DNA of 53,827 nt, taken from an uncultured Collinsella sp. Its GTDB lineage: Bacteria > Actinomycetota > Coriobacteriia > Coriobacteriales > Coriobacteriaceae. Shown piece by piece: positions 8,341 through 15,183 of this stretch. The notes beneath the pieces were generated by a model. The model had not been told where the DNA came from. It saw nothing but the letters and a program-made list of their open reading frames with translations, and ran no database searches. Made by a program: the position numbers and the translations under genes. Numbering within the stretch: position 1 is the first letter of the stretch; each line of letters starts with the position of its first letter. The stretch is taken from positions 1-53,827 of the forward strand of contig CAAEOL010000017.1 of the NCBI GenBank assembly GCA_900757595.1. The letters run 5' to 3'.

Positions 8341-9771
8341 ATGACGAACAAAGAGCTGGCTCAAAAGCTGCTGGACCTTTTGGGCGGTAAAGACAACGTG
8401 CTCGCAAACGCGGCGTGCATGACGCGCCTGCGCGTGACTGTCAAAGACACGGGCAACGTCGACACGGAGGGTATTAAGGCACTCGACGGCGTGATGGGCC
8501 TGGTCGAGGACGACACGATGCAGGTCGTGCTGGGTCCGGGCAAGGTGAATAAGGTGCTCGAGGAGTTCTCCAAACTCACCGGCCTTGCGAAAGGCGTTGC
8601 TGACGAGAGCGTGGTTGACGCTGCGGCCACAAACAAGGCCGCGCAGAAGGCCAAGTACGAGTCCAAGCCGGTTCAGGCCTTCCTCAAGAAGATTTCCAAT
8701 GTCTTCGTCGCCCTGCTTCCCGGCATCATTGCGGCTGGCCTCATCAACGGTATCTGCAATGTCATTAACGTCTCGACGGCAGGCGCGCTTGCAGGCGAGT
8801 GGTGGTATCAGGGTATTCGTTCCATGGGCTGGGCCCTGTTTGCCTATCTGCCCATCTTGGTGGGCTATAACGCAGCACGTGAGTTTGGTGGCTCCGCTGC
8901 GCTGGGCGGCATCGCCGGCATGATGTGTATCGCCAACAGTGCCATGCCCCTGCTTGCGCCTGGCGCGGCTGATCCTGCCACTGCCATTCTGCTGCCGCTC
9001 ACCAATGCGCAGTACAACCCCGCAGCGGGCGGCATGATCGCGGCTCTCATCGCTGGCGCATTTTTTGCCTGGATGGAGCGTCAGATTCGCAAGGTCATGC
9101 CCAACGCGCTCGATACGTTCCTGTCCCCGCTGCTGGTGCTCATCATCGGCGCCTTTGCTCTGATGCTTGTCATCCAGCCGGTTGGCGCATGGCTGACGGC
9201 CGCAATCTTTAGCGTCCTCACCTTTATCTTCGAGAAGCTGGGCGTCCTGGGCGGCTATATCCTGTCGGCAGGCTTCTTGCCGCTGGTGTCCGTCGGCCTG
9301 CATCAGGCGCTCACGCCGATCCACGCTATGCTCAACGATCCCGACGGCGCTACCAAGGGCATCAATTACCTGCTGCCCATCCTTATGATGGCTGGCGGCG
9401 GCCAGGTCGGTGCCGGTTTGGCGCTGTACTTTAAGACCAAGAACGCCAAGCTCAAGAAGTATGTCGCCGAGTCCATCCCCGTTGGCATCCTGGGCGTGGG
9501 CGAGCCTCTGATGTATGCCGTTACGCTGCCGCTCGTTCGTCCGTTTGTGACGGCCTGCCTGGGTGCCGGATTTGGCGGCGCGCTCGCGGCGCTGCTCCAC
9601 ATCGGCACGGTTTCTCAGGGCGTTTCCGGTCTGTTTGGCCTGCTGATCGTCGTTCCTGGTCAGCAGCTCGGCTACGTTGCCGCTATGCTGCTTGCCTATG
9701 TCGCCGGCTTTGTCCTGACGTGGTTCTTTGGCGTGGACGAGCAGAAGATCAACGAGTTTTTCGGCGAGTAG
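8341..9771 (+). CDS. murP: PTS EIIBC transporter, MurNAc type
   Basis: Membrane permease that phosphorylates its sugar during uptake. The protein has 476 residues. The EIIB domain occupies about 1-90, with the phosphorylated Cys26 in NAACMTRLRV. The glucose-superfamily EIIC domain runs from about 110 to the end with about ten hydrophobic segments and GVGEPLMYAV (the conserved G-x-x-E-P). No EIIA domain is fused, so an EIIA is supplied in trans; the crr-like gene at 35354 is a candidate. Assignment to MurNAc rests on the position between murQ and mupG. The ATG follows AAGGAGG. Confidence 0.88.
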   Translation: MTNKELAQKLLDLLGGKDNVLANAACMTRLRVTVKDTGNVDTEGIKALDGVMGLVEDDTMQVVLGPGKVNKVLEEFSKLTGLAKGVADESVVDAAATNKAAQKAKYESKPVQAFLKKISNVFVALLPGIIAAGLINGICNVINVSTAGALAGEWWYQGIRSMGWALFAYLPILVGYNAAREFGGSAALGGIAGMMCIANSAMPLLAPGAADPATAILLPLTNAQYNPAAGGMIAALIAGAFFAWMERQIRKVMPNALDTFLSPLLVLIIGAFALMLVIQPVGAWLTAAIFSVLTFIFEKLGVLGGYILSAGFLPLVSVGLHQALTPIHAMLNDPDGATKGINYLLPILMMAGGGQVGAGLALYFKTKNAKLKKYVAESIPVGILGVGEPLMYAVTLPLVRPFVTACLGAGFGGALAALLHIGTVSQGVSGLFGLLIVVPGQQLGYVAAMLLAYVAGFVLTWFFGVDEQKINEFFGE

Positions 9772-9838
9772 CCTGATGCTGCGCGCTATGTCATTCGAAC
9801 GTCTTGACGTGACGCAGATCTCTTGATGCTATGGTTGT

Positions 9839-9872
9839 GCCGGCGGGGCTAACTGCTCCGCCGGCCTTTTTT
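9839..9872 (+). terminator. Hairpin with T-run between murP and mupG
   Basis: GCCGGCGGGGC (9839-9849) pairs with GCTCCGCCGGC (9854-9864, one mismatch), followed by CTTTTTT. It is only 17 nt before the mupG start, so it may act as a partial terminator or attenuator that lowers mupG expression relative to murQP. Confidence 0.75.
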
Positions 9873-9888
9873 AAAGGAGCGTTGAAGC

Positions 9889-10941
9889 GTGAAAACGGGT
9901 ATTTCGATTTATCTTTCCAGCCCTCTGCAGGATATTGAGCGGACGATTGAGCGTGGTGCCGCGGCGGGTGCGCGCTATGCGTTTACCTCACTGCATATTC
10001 CCGAGGACGGGGGAGCGGCGTATGCTGATAAGGTCCGCCAGGTGCTGTCGCTGCTTTCCGCCCGCGGCATTGCGCTCATTGCCGACGTGGGGCCGCGCAC
10101 ATGCGATTTGCTCGGGCTTGAGCGCATCGAGGATCTGCGTGACCTGGGGCTGGAATACCTTCGTTTGGACTATGGCTTTAGTGCCCAGCGGGTTGCGGAA
10201 CTGTCCGGTGTATTTCGCATTGTGGTCAATGCATCGACGGTGAGTTCTGATGAAATCGCATCGTGGCGAGAAGCCGGTGCCGATGTGACTCGTTTTGCCG
10301 CCTGCCACAATTTTTATCCCAAGCCTTATACCGGTTTAGCTCTGGAGGACATTGCTCGGACGAATCTTCGTCTTGCGGCGCTCGGCTTCGAAATCATGGC
10401 TTTTGTGCCGGGTGATGCCAACGTTCGCGGGCCGGTATTCGAAGGACTGCCGACGGTTGAGGCACAGCGCGGTCGCGCGTCAAAGGTTGCCCTCAACATG
10501 CTTGAGCTCGCACATGGCGCCGATTGCGACATTGTTTTGGTCGGCGACCCCGATCTTTCCGATGCGGGTTGGGCACAGTTTGCTCAAGTTTCCGCCGGAT
10601 ACGTAGACCTGCAATGCGAGCTTGACTCCGGCTATGCCTATGTACGTGGTCAGATTCATCACGACCGGCCCGATTCGAGTACCCTCATCTTTAGGTCTCA
10701 GGAGTCGCGCGCGACGCTTAAGCCAGATTCCGTGCCGGCGGATACCGGTGCCGGCCTGCCGCGAAAGGCGGGGTCGATCGCTGTGAGCAATAGCGGCTAT
10801 GGGCGCTACGAAGGCGAGCTTGAGATTGCGCGGGTCGATCTTTCCGGTGACGAGCGCATGAACGTTGCGGGCCATATCACGCCCGAGGCAATGGAGCTGC
10901 TGCCGTTCATCAAACGCGGATTCGGGGTACGCTTCGTTTAG
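9889..10941 (+). CDS. mupG: MupG-type 6-phospho-N-acetylmuramidase (DUF871 family)
   Basis: 350 residues of the DUF871/MupG fold: an N-terminal TIM-like barrel (MKTGISIYLSSPLQDIERTI, FTSLHIPED, ADVGPRT, LRLDYGF, ACHNFYPKPYTGL, AFVPGD) and a C-terminal small domain (IAVSNSGYGRYEGELEIA). In Bacillus subtilis and Staphylococcus, MupG hydrolyses MurNAc-6P-GlcNAc disaccharide imported by a PTS. Its presence suggests that disaccharides, not only free MurNAc, are used here. The GTG start is 8 nt after AAAGGAG (9874-9880). Confidence 0.88.
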   Translation: MKTGISIYLSSPLQDIERTIERGAAAGARYAFTSLHIPEDGGAAYADKVRQVLSLLSARGIALIADVGPRTCDLLGLERIEDLRDLGLEYLRLDYGFSAQRVAELSGVFRIVVNASTVSSDEIASWREAGADVTRFAACHNFYPKPYTGLALEDIARTNLRLAALGFEIMAFVPGDANVRGPVFEGLPTVEAQRGRASKVALNMLELAHGADCDIVLVGDPDLSDAGWAQFAQVSAGYVDLQCELDSGYAYVRGQIHHDRPDSSTLIFRSQESRATLKPDSVPADTGAGLPRKAGSIAVSNSGYGRYEGELEIARVDLSGDERMNVAGHITPEAMELLPFIKRGFGVRFV

Positions 10942-11033
10942 CGTGTGACCCGTGGGCTACAATTGCCCCATCATACGAAGGCGCCTCGTGTGGCGTGTGC
11001 CTGCGTTGGCCGATCTATATTCGGAGGATTCCC

Positions 11034-11393
11034 ATGACCGTACTGTTTGTTGAATATCCCAAGTGCTCGACCTGTAAGAAGGCCAAGGCATGGCTGGACG
11101 AACACGGGGTAGAGTATATCGACCGCGATATCGTTACGGACAATCCCACGGCCGATGAACTTGCGACCTGGATCGCTCGTTCGGGGCTGCCGGTGCGACG
11201 CTTCTTTAACTCGTCGGGCATGAAATATCGAGAGCTGGGCCTGAAGGCGCGCCTGGATGCGGGTATGACGGACCAGGAATGCTATGAGCTGCTGGCGACT
11301 GACGGCATGCTGGTTAAGCGCCCGCTGCTGGTGGGCGACGACTTTGCGATCCCCGGCTTTAGGGAAGCGGCTTGGGCCGAGGCGTTGCTGTAG
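11034..11393 (+). CDS. ArsC/Spx-family thioredoxin-fold reductase
   Basis: A 119-residue protein starting MTVLFVEYPKCSTCKKAKAWLD, with the CxxC pair Cys11/Cys14 of the ArsC/Spx/YffB thioredoxin-like fold, followed by DRDIVTDNPTADEL, FFNSSGMKYRELGL and KRPLLVGDD. This pattern fits the arsenate-reductase-like (YusI/YffB) branch. There is no arsenic-resistance neighbourhood, so arsenate need not be the substrate. The ATG at 11034 follows GGAGG (11023-11027), and TACAAT (10958-10963) may be the -10 box of its promoter. Confidence 0.85.
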   Translation: MTVLFVEYPKCSTCKKAKAWLDEHGVEYIDRDIVTDNPTADELATWIARSGLPVRRFFNSSGMKYRELGLKARLDAGMTDQECYELLATDGMLVKRPLLVGDDFAIPGFREAAWAEALL

Positions 11394-11400
11394 CGGCTGC

Positions 11401-11570
11401 GGAAAGTGTGTCCCGTTTTGAGTGCTGATTCTGGGATGTGCTTTCCGGTTGAGAGCTCTATCGGAAATGACATCCCGTTTCGAGCGCTGATTCTGGGACA
11501 CGGTTTCCGGTTGGGGGCTCGACGGGAAAGTAGGGACCAGTTTGAGCTTGAAATCTGGGACGCACTTTCC
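11401..11570. repeat. Tandem array of three 46-nt hairpins, 62-bp period
   Basis: Three units start at 11401, 11463 and 11525 with exactly 62-bp spacing. Each begins GGAAA and ends 46 nt later in TTTCC, with a second inner pair TCCC...GGGA (ACC...GGGA in the third). The middle contains CCCGTTTTGAGTGCTGATTC or a close variant. The core CCCGTTTTGAG also occurs, in the opposite strand, in loops of the TCTCGATCTGTAACA hairpins of this window, so the two arrays look related. The units lie between two convergent genes. Confidence 0.8.
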
Positions 11571-11589
11571 GCCGGCGGGCCTGCCCCAG

Positions 11590-12000
11590 TCAGTCTTCCA
11601 ACTGCGCCCATTCGTTTGGGTCGTAGATCTTTACGTGCTTGTCGGGCGTGTCGCTCCAATACTCTTCGTCCATAAAGGGCAGGTATGCCTGAATGCCGGG
11701 GCAGATAAACGGAATCCGTTGCCGCTGCAGGCGCTCGCGCTGCCGCCGCTCCAGGTTCGTCTCGGATATGACGGTCGGCATGCCGGACAGCTCGACGAGG
11801 CTTGCCTGGATGCGCTTGAGGTCGGGGAGCGCCGCATGCCATGACGTCCGCATGATTAAAAATGAGGCGCGGCGGTAGTTTGCCTGCATCACCGTGATGG
11901 CGGGGCGCAGTGTGGGATGGATTTTGTCCCGTTCGGGCCAAAGGTCAGCAGTGATCTCGAGGCCCAGGGTCTCCCATAGGTAATCAAGCTCTTCGTCCAT
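11590..12000 (-). CDS. Small protein resembling the N-terminal part of MarR-type regulators
   Basis: 136 residues, ATG at 12000. The stretch ERLQRQRIPFICPGIQAYLPFM recalls the IPFIVPGKQLYLPF motif of larger Firmicute proteins annotated as MarR-family, in which this region precedes a winged helix. Here the protein ends about 25 residues later (YWSDTPDKHVKIYDPNEWAQLED) and no helix-turn-helix is visible, so it is either a stand-alone form or a truncation. No function can be stated. It is convergent with the ArsC-like gene. Confidence 0.6.
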   Translation of the reverse strand: MDEELDYLWETLGLEITADLWPERDKIHPTLRPAITVMQANYRRASFLIMRTSWHAALPDLKRIQASLVELSGMPTVISETNLERRQRERLQRQRIPFICPGIQAYLPFMDEEYWSDTPDKHVKIYDPNEWAQLED

Positions 12001-12193
12001 GGCGCCTCGATATCCACGCGATCATTGATACTTCGATTGTGTTGCTTGGTGCTATCGTTTTCGCGGTAGAATCTGCCAACGGTTGACGGCTACCGCTCGC
12101 GGCGTTTTGCCCTTCGTGTACAGCGGTCGGCTTCACAGGTCCTTCACGTGTTGGCCGTATTTGACTGAATTTCAAAAAAGTCAAAATTGGGGC

Positions 12194-12222
12194 TTGCGTC
12201 ACGGCTGGACTTCCCGTATATT
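12194..12222 (+). promoter_or_regulatory. Promoter for the tRNA-Gln/tRNA-Glu unit
   Basis: TTGCGT (12194-12199), a 17-bp spacer, and TATATT (12217-12222), 45 bp before tRNA-Gln. An inverted repeat TTTGACT/AGTCAAA (12160-12185) lies just upstream. Nothing else clear is seen in 12001-12190. Confidence 0.6.
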
Positions 12223-12266
12223 TCTTTCTTGCGCAAAGGCACAGCCGAGCGCAGCGATGCAGTCAT

Positions 12267-12340
12267 TGGGATGTCGTCTAATGGCAGGACAGCGGATTCT
12301 GGTTCCGTCAATGGGGGTTCGACTCCCTCCATCCCAGCCA
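12267..12340 (+). tRNA. tRNA-Gln (anticodon CTG)
   Basis: The acceptor stem TGGGATG pairs with CATCCCA and the 3' CCA is encoded. The anticodon arm is GCGGA-TTCTGGT-TCCGT, giving anticodon CTG. The T-loop GGGGGTTCGACTCCCTC is canonical. Confidence 0.93.
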
Positions 12341-12357
12341 TTGCATTTGCTACATAT

Positions 12358-12434
12358 GGCCCGTTCGTCTAGCGGTTTAGGACGCCGCCCTCTCAAGGCG
12401 GAGATCACCAGTTCGAATCTGGTACGGGCTACCA
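12358..12434 (+). tRNA. tRNA-Glu (anticodon CTC)
   Basis: The acceptor stem GGCCCGT pairs with ACGGGCT (first pair G-U), with discriminator A and encoded CCA. The anticodon arm is CCGCC-CTCTCAA-GGCGG, giving CTC. The T-arm CCAGTTCGAATCTGG is canonical. It lies 17 nt after tRNA-Gln and is probably co-transcribed with it. Confidence 0.93.
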
Positions 12435-12444
12435 AAATTGAACG

Positions 12445-12473
12445 CCCGGGCCTCGTAAGAGACCCGGGTTTTG
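12445..12473 (+). terminator. Terminator after the tRNA pair
   Basis: CCCGGGCCTC (12445-12454) pairs with GAGACCCGGG (12459-12468, one wobble), followed by TTTT. Confidence 0.85.
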
Positions 12474-12528
12474 TGTATTGACCGTATATACGGCGCCTGC
12501 CGTGTTTCGCTCAGATCGAGGAGTAGCC

Positions 12529-13446
12529 ATGGATCTGCCCATCAGCTTGCAAGACATCACGTATGCCGAGAACTATCTGGCGCAGGGCGACCTGGCCACG
12601 GCGACGCCGCTGCTGGAGCGTCTGGTTGAGCTCGCCGAGGAGTATATCGATGCCGAGTGCAAGACGGAGGAGAAGCGCCAATACTTTAGCTTCGATAGCA
12701 AGTTTGAGCGCTTGGCCTATCGCCGCGTGGAAAAGGATCCGCGCGAGCTCGTGCAGGTCGAGGTGCCCTTTGATCGCCTGTATTCCGACATGGCGTATGC
12801 CTACATTCGCCAGCAGGATTATGTGAGTGCTCGTAACGCCTTGATGCAGGCCGTGCGCTGGGACCCCATGAACTGCAACTACCGCCTGGATCTGGCCGAG
12901 CTGTTCCGTGCGCTCGAGGACAAGCAGGAATGGGCATCGCTCTCGTTCTCGGTGCTAGAGCGTGCGAGCGACGGCAAGTGTGCCGCCCGCGCCTATGCCA
13001 ACTTGGGCCATTATTTCCTTGAGCCCGAGACCGAGAACGTCTCGGCGGCCGTGGGTTGCGCGCGTCTGGCGCTGCGCTTGGCCCCTGGCGATGCGCATAC
13101 GACGCGCCTGCTCAACAAGATCCATACTGCCTATCCGGATGCCGCCGATGAGAGCGACGACCACGTGATGGGCGAGCTGAGCCTGCAAGGCGTGCCGACC
13201 TCGCCTTCGGCCGAGATTGCCATCTGCCTGATTATGTGCGCGACCGATGCTGCAAGCGACGGCGACAAGCAGGAGGCGACGCGCCTGACGGTGCGTGCTC
13301 GCGACTTGGTGGGCGAGGAGGCCTGCGCGGCGATTATCAAACTGGTGCGCGAGAGCGACGCCGAGCTCAATGCTGAGCGCAAGGCAAAGCGCGACGCCGC
13401 GGGCTCAAACGCCGATGGCGCCAAGGAGGCCGGCGATGCCCAGTAA
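12529..13446 (+). CDS. TPR-like helical repeat protein
   Basis: 305 residues, mostly helical, with tetratricopeptide-like units: DITYAENYLAQGDLATATPLLERLVELAEEY (about 8-40), RLYSDMAYAYIRQQDYVSARNALMQAVRWDP (about 85-115), and ARAYANLGHYFLEPETENVSAAVGCARLALRLAP (about 150-185). The C-terminus is charged and Ala/Asp-rich. No enzymatic motif is visible; the likely role is protein binding. The ATG at 12529 follows GAGGAG. The gene overlaps smpB by 11 nt, which implies coupled translation. Confidence 0.75.
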   Translation: MDLPISLQDITYAENYLAQGDLATATPLLERLVELAEEYIDAECKTEEKRQYFSFDSKFERLAYRRVEKDPRELVQVEVPFDRLYSDMAYAYIRQQDYVSARNALMQAVRWDPMNCNYRLDLAELFRALEDKQEWASLSFSVLERASDGKCAARAYANLGHYFLEPETENVSAAVGCARLALRLAPGDAHTTRLLNKIHTAYPDAADESDDHVMGELSLQGVPTSPSAEIAICLIMCATDAASDGDKQEATRLTVRARDLVGEEACAAIIKLVRESDAELNAERKAKRDAAGSNADGAKEAGDAQ

Positions 13447-13906
13447 GCGCGAGCGCAAGCTCATCTCCAAGAATCGCTCGGCACACCACGAGTACTTTAT
13501 CGATGAGACCTTTGAGTGCGGCATTGAGCTGAGTGGCACCGAGGTCAAGTCGATTCGCGAGCGCGCGTGCCAGATCACCGACACCTTTGCACTGATCCGT
13601 GGCGGCGAGTGCTGGCTCGTGGGTCTGCATATTCACCCTTATAGCCATGGTGGCGTGTGGAACCGCGACCCTGATCGCCGTCGTCGTCTGCTGCTGCACC
13701 GCAAGGAGATTGACTTTCTCGACGGCAAACTTCGTAACCGTGGTTATGCGCTGGTTCCGTTGGAGCTCTACTTTAATACCGACGGCCGCGTAAAGTTGCT
13801 GCTGGGCCTGGGCCGAGGCAAGAAGCTCTACGACAAGCGCGAGGACATGGCCAAGCGTGATGTCCAACGCGAGATAGATCGCGCCCTTAAAGAACGCAAC
13901 CGCTAG
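13436..13906 (+). CDS. smpB: SsrA-binding protein SmpB
   Basis: Binds tmRNA and delivers it to stalled ribosomes for trans-translation. The 156 residues carry all landmarks: KLISKNRSAHHEYFIDETFECGIEL at the start, LSGTEVKSIR, the AYI-like IHPYSHG loop, RRRRLLLHRKEI, LVPLELYF, GRGKKLYDKRE, and the basic C-terminal tail RDVQREIDRALKERNR that enters the mRNA channel. The ATG at 13436 follows AAGGAGG inside the preceding gene. The ssrA RNA gene is not visible nearby. Confidence 0.97.
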   Translation: MPSKRERKLISKNRSAHHEYFIDETFECGIELSGTEVKSIRERACQITDTFALIRGGECWLVGLHIHPYSHGGVWNRDPDRRRRLLLHRKEIDFLDGKLRNRGYALVPLELYFNTDGRVKLLLGLGRGKKLYDKREDMAKRDVQREIDRALKERNR

Positions 13907-13981
13907 GAGCGAGTTCACGGGAAGGTGCCCTACCGCGCCCGCCCCGTCTTCCTTGCTGTTTTGCCATATATTTCCAAAAAA

Positions 13982-14008
13982 CGGCGTCCGTTATGGGCGC
14001 CGCTTTTT
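13982..14008 (+). terminator. Terminator after smpB
   Basis: CGGCGTCC (13982-13989) pairs with GGGCGCCG (13995-14002), followed by CTTTTT. Confidence 0.8.
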
Positions 14009-14059
14009 ATGGGTACATACAGCCTTAAGGTTCAATCCCGGGTTAGGGGAGTACTTGTT

Positions 14060-14563
14060 ATGGACAAAACTGCATTCTTTACCATGCCGAGCGGTCTGTA
14101 TGTGGTGAGCGCCGCGGCAGACGGGCTGCGCGCCGGCTGCGTCATCAACACGGCGGTGCAGGTGACGGCAGCACCACCTCGCATCTCGGTTGCCGTAAAC
14201 AAGGAAAATGTGACCGCTGGCGTGATCGAGACTGCCAAGGCCTTTGCGCTGACCGTGATCGACCAGACGGCGGATATGCTCTACATTGGCAACTTTGGAT
14301 TTCGCACCAGCAGCAACTATGACAAGTTTGCCAAATACGAGACCCGCGAGACGGCTCTGGGCATGCCTTATGTGTCCGAGCACGCGGCGGCTCTGTTTAG
14401 CTGCCGTTTGATCGACACTGTGGATGTGGGTACGCATCTACTGTTTATCGGCGAGGTCGAGGACGCCGAGCGCCTGAGCGACGAGACGCCGTTGACCTAC
14501 GACTACTACCATAAGGTCCTGAAGGGCAAGACGCCTCCGAAGGCGTCCTCGTATCAAGGCTAG
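14060..14563 (+). CDS. Flavin reductase-like FMN-binding protein (flavoredoxin type)
   Basis: 167 residues of the flavin_reduct fold: MDKTAFFTMPSGLYVVSA, then ADGLRAGCVINTAVQVTAAPPRISVAVNKENVT (FMN phosphate-binding region), FALTVID, and SEHAAALFSCRLIDTVDVGTHLLFIGEVEDAERLSDETPLTY. In clostridia this domain is fused to a rubredoxin (high-molecular-weight rubredoxin/NADH-linked O2 or NO scavenging). Here a separate rubredoxin gene follows 89 bp later, which supports electron-transfer partnership. The ATG at 14060 follows AGGGGAG (14044-14050). Confidence 0.85.
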   Translation: MDKTAFFTMPSGLYVVSAAADGLRAGCVINTAVQVTAAPPRISVAVNKENVTAGVIETAKAFALTVIDQTADMLYIGNFGFRTSSNYDKFAKYETRETALGMPYVSEHAAALFSCRLIDTVDVGTHLLFIGEVEDAERLSDETPLTYDYYHKVLKGKTPPKASSYQG

Positions 14564-14580
14564 AAATGTTTTAAAAACAC

Positions 14581-14608
14581 TTGCATTATATTATTGAGAA
14601 CATATACT
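14581..14608 (+). promoter_or_regulatory. Promoter of the rubredoxin gene
   Basis: TTGCAT (14581-14586), a 16-bp spacer, and TATACT (14603-14608), inside an AT-rich island. TTATT...AATAA half sites overlap the -10, which could be an operator for an iron- or peroxide-type repressor; that part is speculative. Confidence 0.65.
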
Positions 14609-14652
14609 AATAAGCGAAGTACATCACCAGTCACGTTCGAGAGGAGAACATC

Positions 14653-14796
14653 ATGGCTGAGGAGAAGAAGACGTATAAGTTCGTGTGCGTCGTTTGCGGT
14701 TACGAGGTTGAGGTCGATACGCCCGAGCTGCCCGAGGATTATGTGTGCCCGGTGTGCGGCGTCGGTCCCGATCAGTTTGAGCTCGTCGAGGAGTAG
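14653..14796 (+). CDS. Rubredoxin
   Basis: A 47-residue one-iron electron carrier: FVCVVCGYEVEVD, then LPEDYVCPVCGVGPDQFELVEE. The two CxxC pairs (Cys12/15 and Cys32/35) and the CPVCGVGPDQFE signature are clear. It is a few residues shorter than classical 52-residue rubredoxins because the loop between the Cys pairs is shortened. The ATG follows GAGGAG. It has its own promoter and terminator and sits beside a flavin reductase-like partner. Confidence 0.93.
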   Translation: MAEEKKTYKFVCVVCGYEVEVDTPELPEDYVCPVCGVGPDQFELVEE

Positions 14797-14836
14797 CTCG
14801 CAGGCACACGGCGATTAGCCATACGGAGCTCTGTCC

Positions 14837-14873
14837 AAGGGCCCCGGTCGAATTCTCGGCCGGGGCCCTTTTC
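14837..14873 (+). terminator. Terminator after rubredoxin
   Basis: AAGGGCCCCGG (14837-14847) pairs perfectly with CCGGGGCCCTT (14860-14870), followed by TTT. The trailing TCCGTCCCCAAGGGATCA (to 14892) repeats a motif also present at 2614-2637 and 46202-46224. Confidence 0.9.
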
Positions 14874-14941
14874 CTCCGTCCCCAAGGGATCACGGCTGCT
14901 GTTAGCCGATCCTGTCTGACGTGAGTCCGGCCGACCGTTTG

Positions 14942-14996
14942 TCTCAATCTGTAACAAGTGGCGACTCAAAACGGGCCTATCTGTTACAGATTGAGA
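14942..14996. repeat. TCTCRATCTGTAACA hairpin, copy 1
   Basis: Left arm TCTCAATCTGTAACA (14942-14956), 25-nt loop, perfect complementary right arm (14982-14996). First of a three-hairpin array in the 387-bp gap between rubredoxin and mntH. Its extended left arm (20 nt) also pairs perfectly with the extended right arm of copy 2. Confidence 0.9.
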
Positions 14997-15020
14997 TAAA
15001 AGGTTGGAGCTGAAGAAATG

Positions 15021-15075
15021 TCTCGATCTGTAACATCTAGAAGCGGAAATTGGGTCCACTTGTTACAGATTGAGA
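15021..15075. repeat. TCTCRATCTGTAACA hairpin, copy 2
   Basis: Left arm TCTCGATCTGTAACA (15021-15035), 25-nt loop, right arm TGTTACAGATTGAGA (15061-15075). The one change gives a G-U pair. It starts 79 bp after copy 1. Confidence 0.9.
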
Positions 15076-15100
15076 CAAACGGAGCTGTCCCTCGGAATGA

Positions 15101-15155
15101 TCTTGATCTGTAACATCTAACGGCTCAAAACGGGTCTAGATGTTACAGATCAAGA
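15101..15155. repeat. TCTCRATCTGTAACA hairpin, copy 3
   Basis: Arms TCTTGATCTGTAACA (15101-15115) and TGTTACAGATCAAGA (15141-15155). Both arms changed together relative to copy 2, and the stem extends to 19 bp with TCTA/TAGA. It starts 80 bp after copy 2. Confidence 0.9.
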
Positions 15156-15183
15156 CGTTTGCCTGGGTAGGTGCCCCGCCCCA

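Noticed and set aside
13907..14060. tmRNA gene next to smpB
   Set aside because: No tRNA-like ends or tag reading frame; only a terminator is present.
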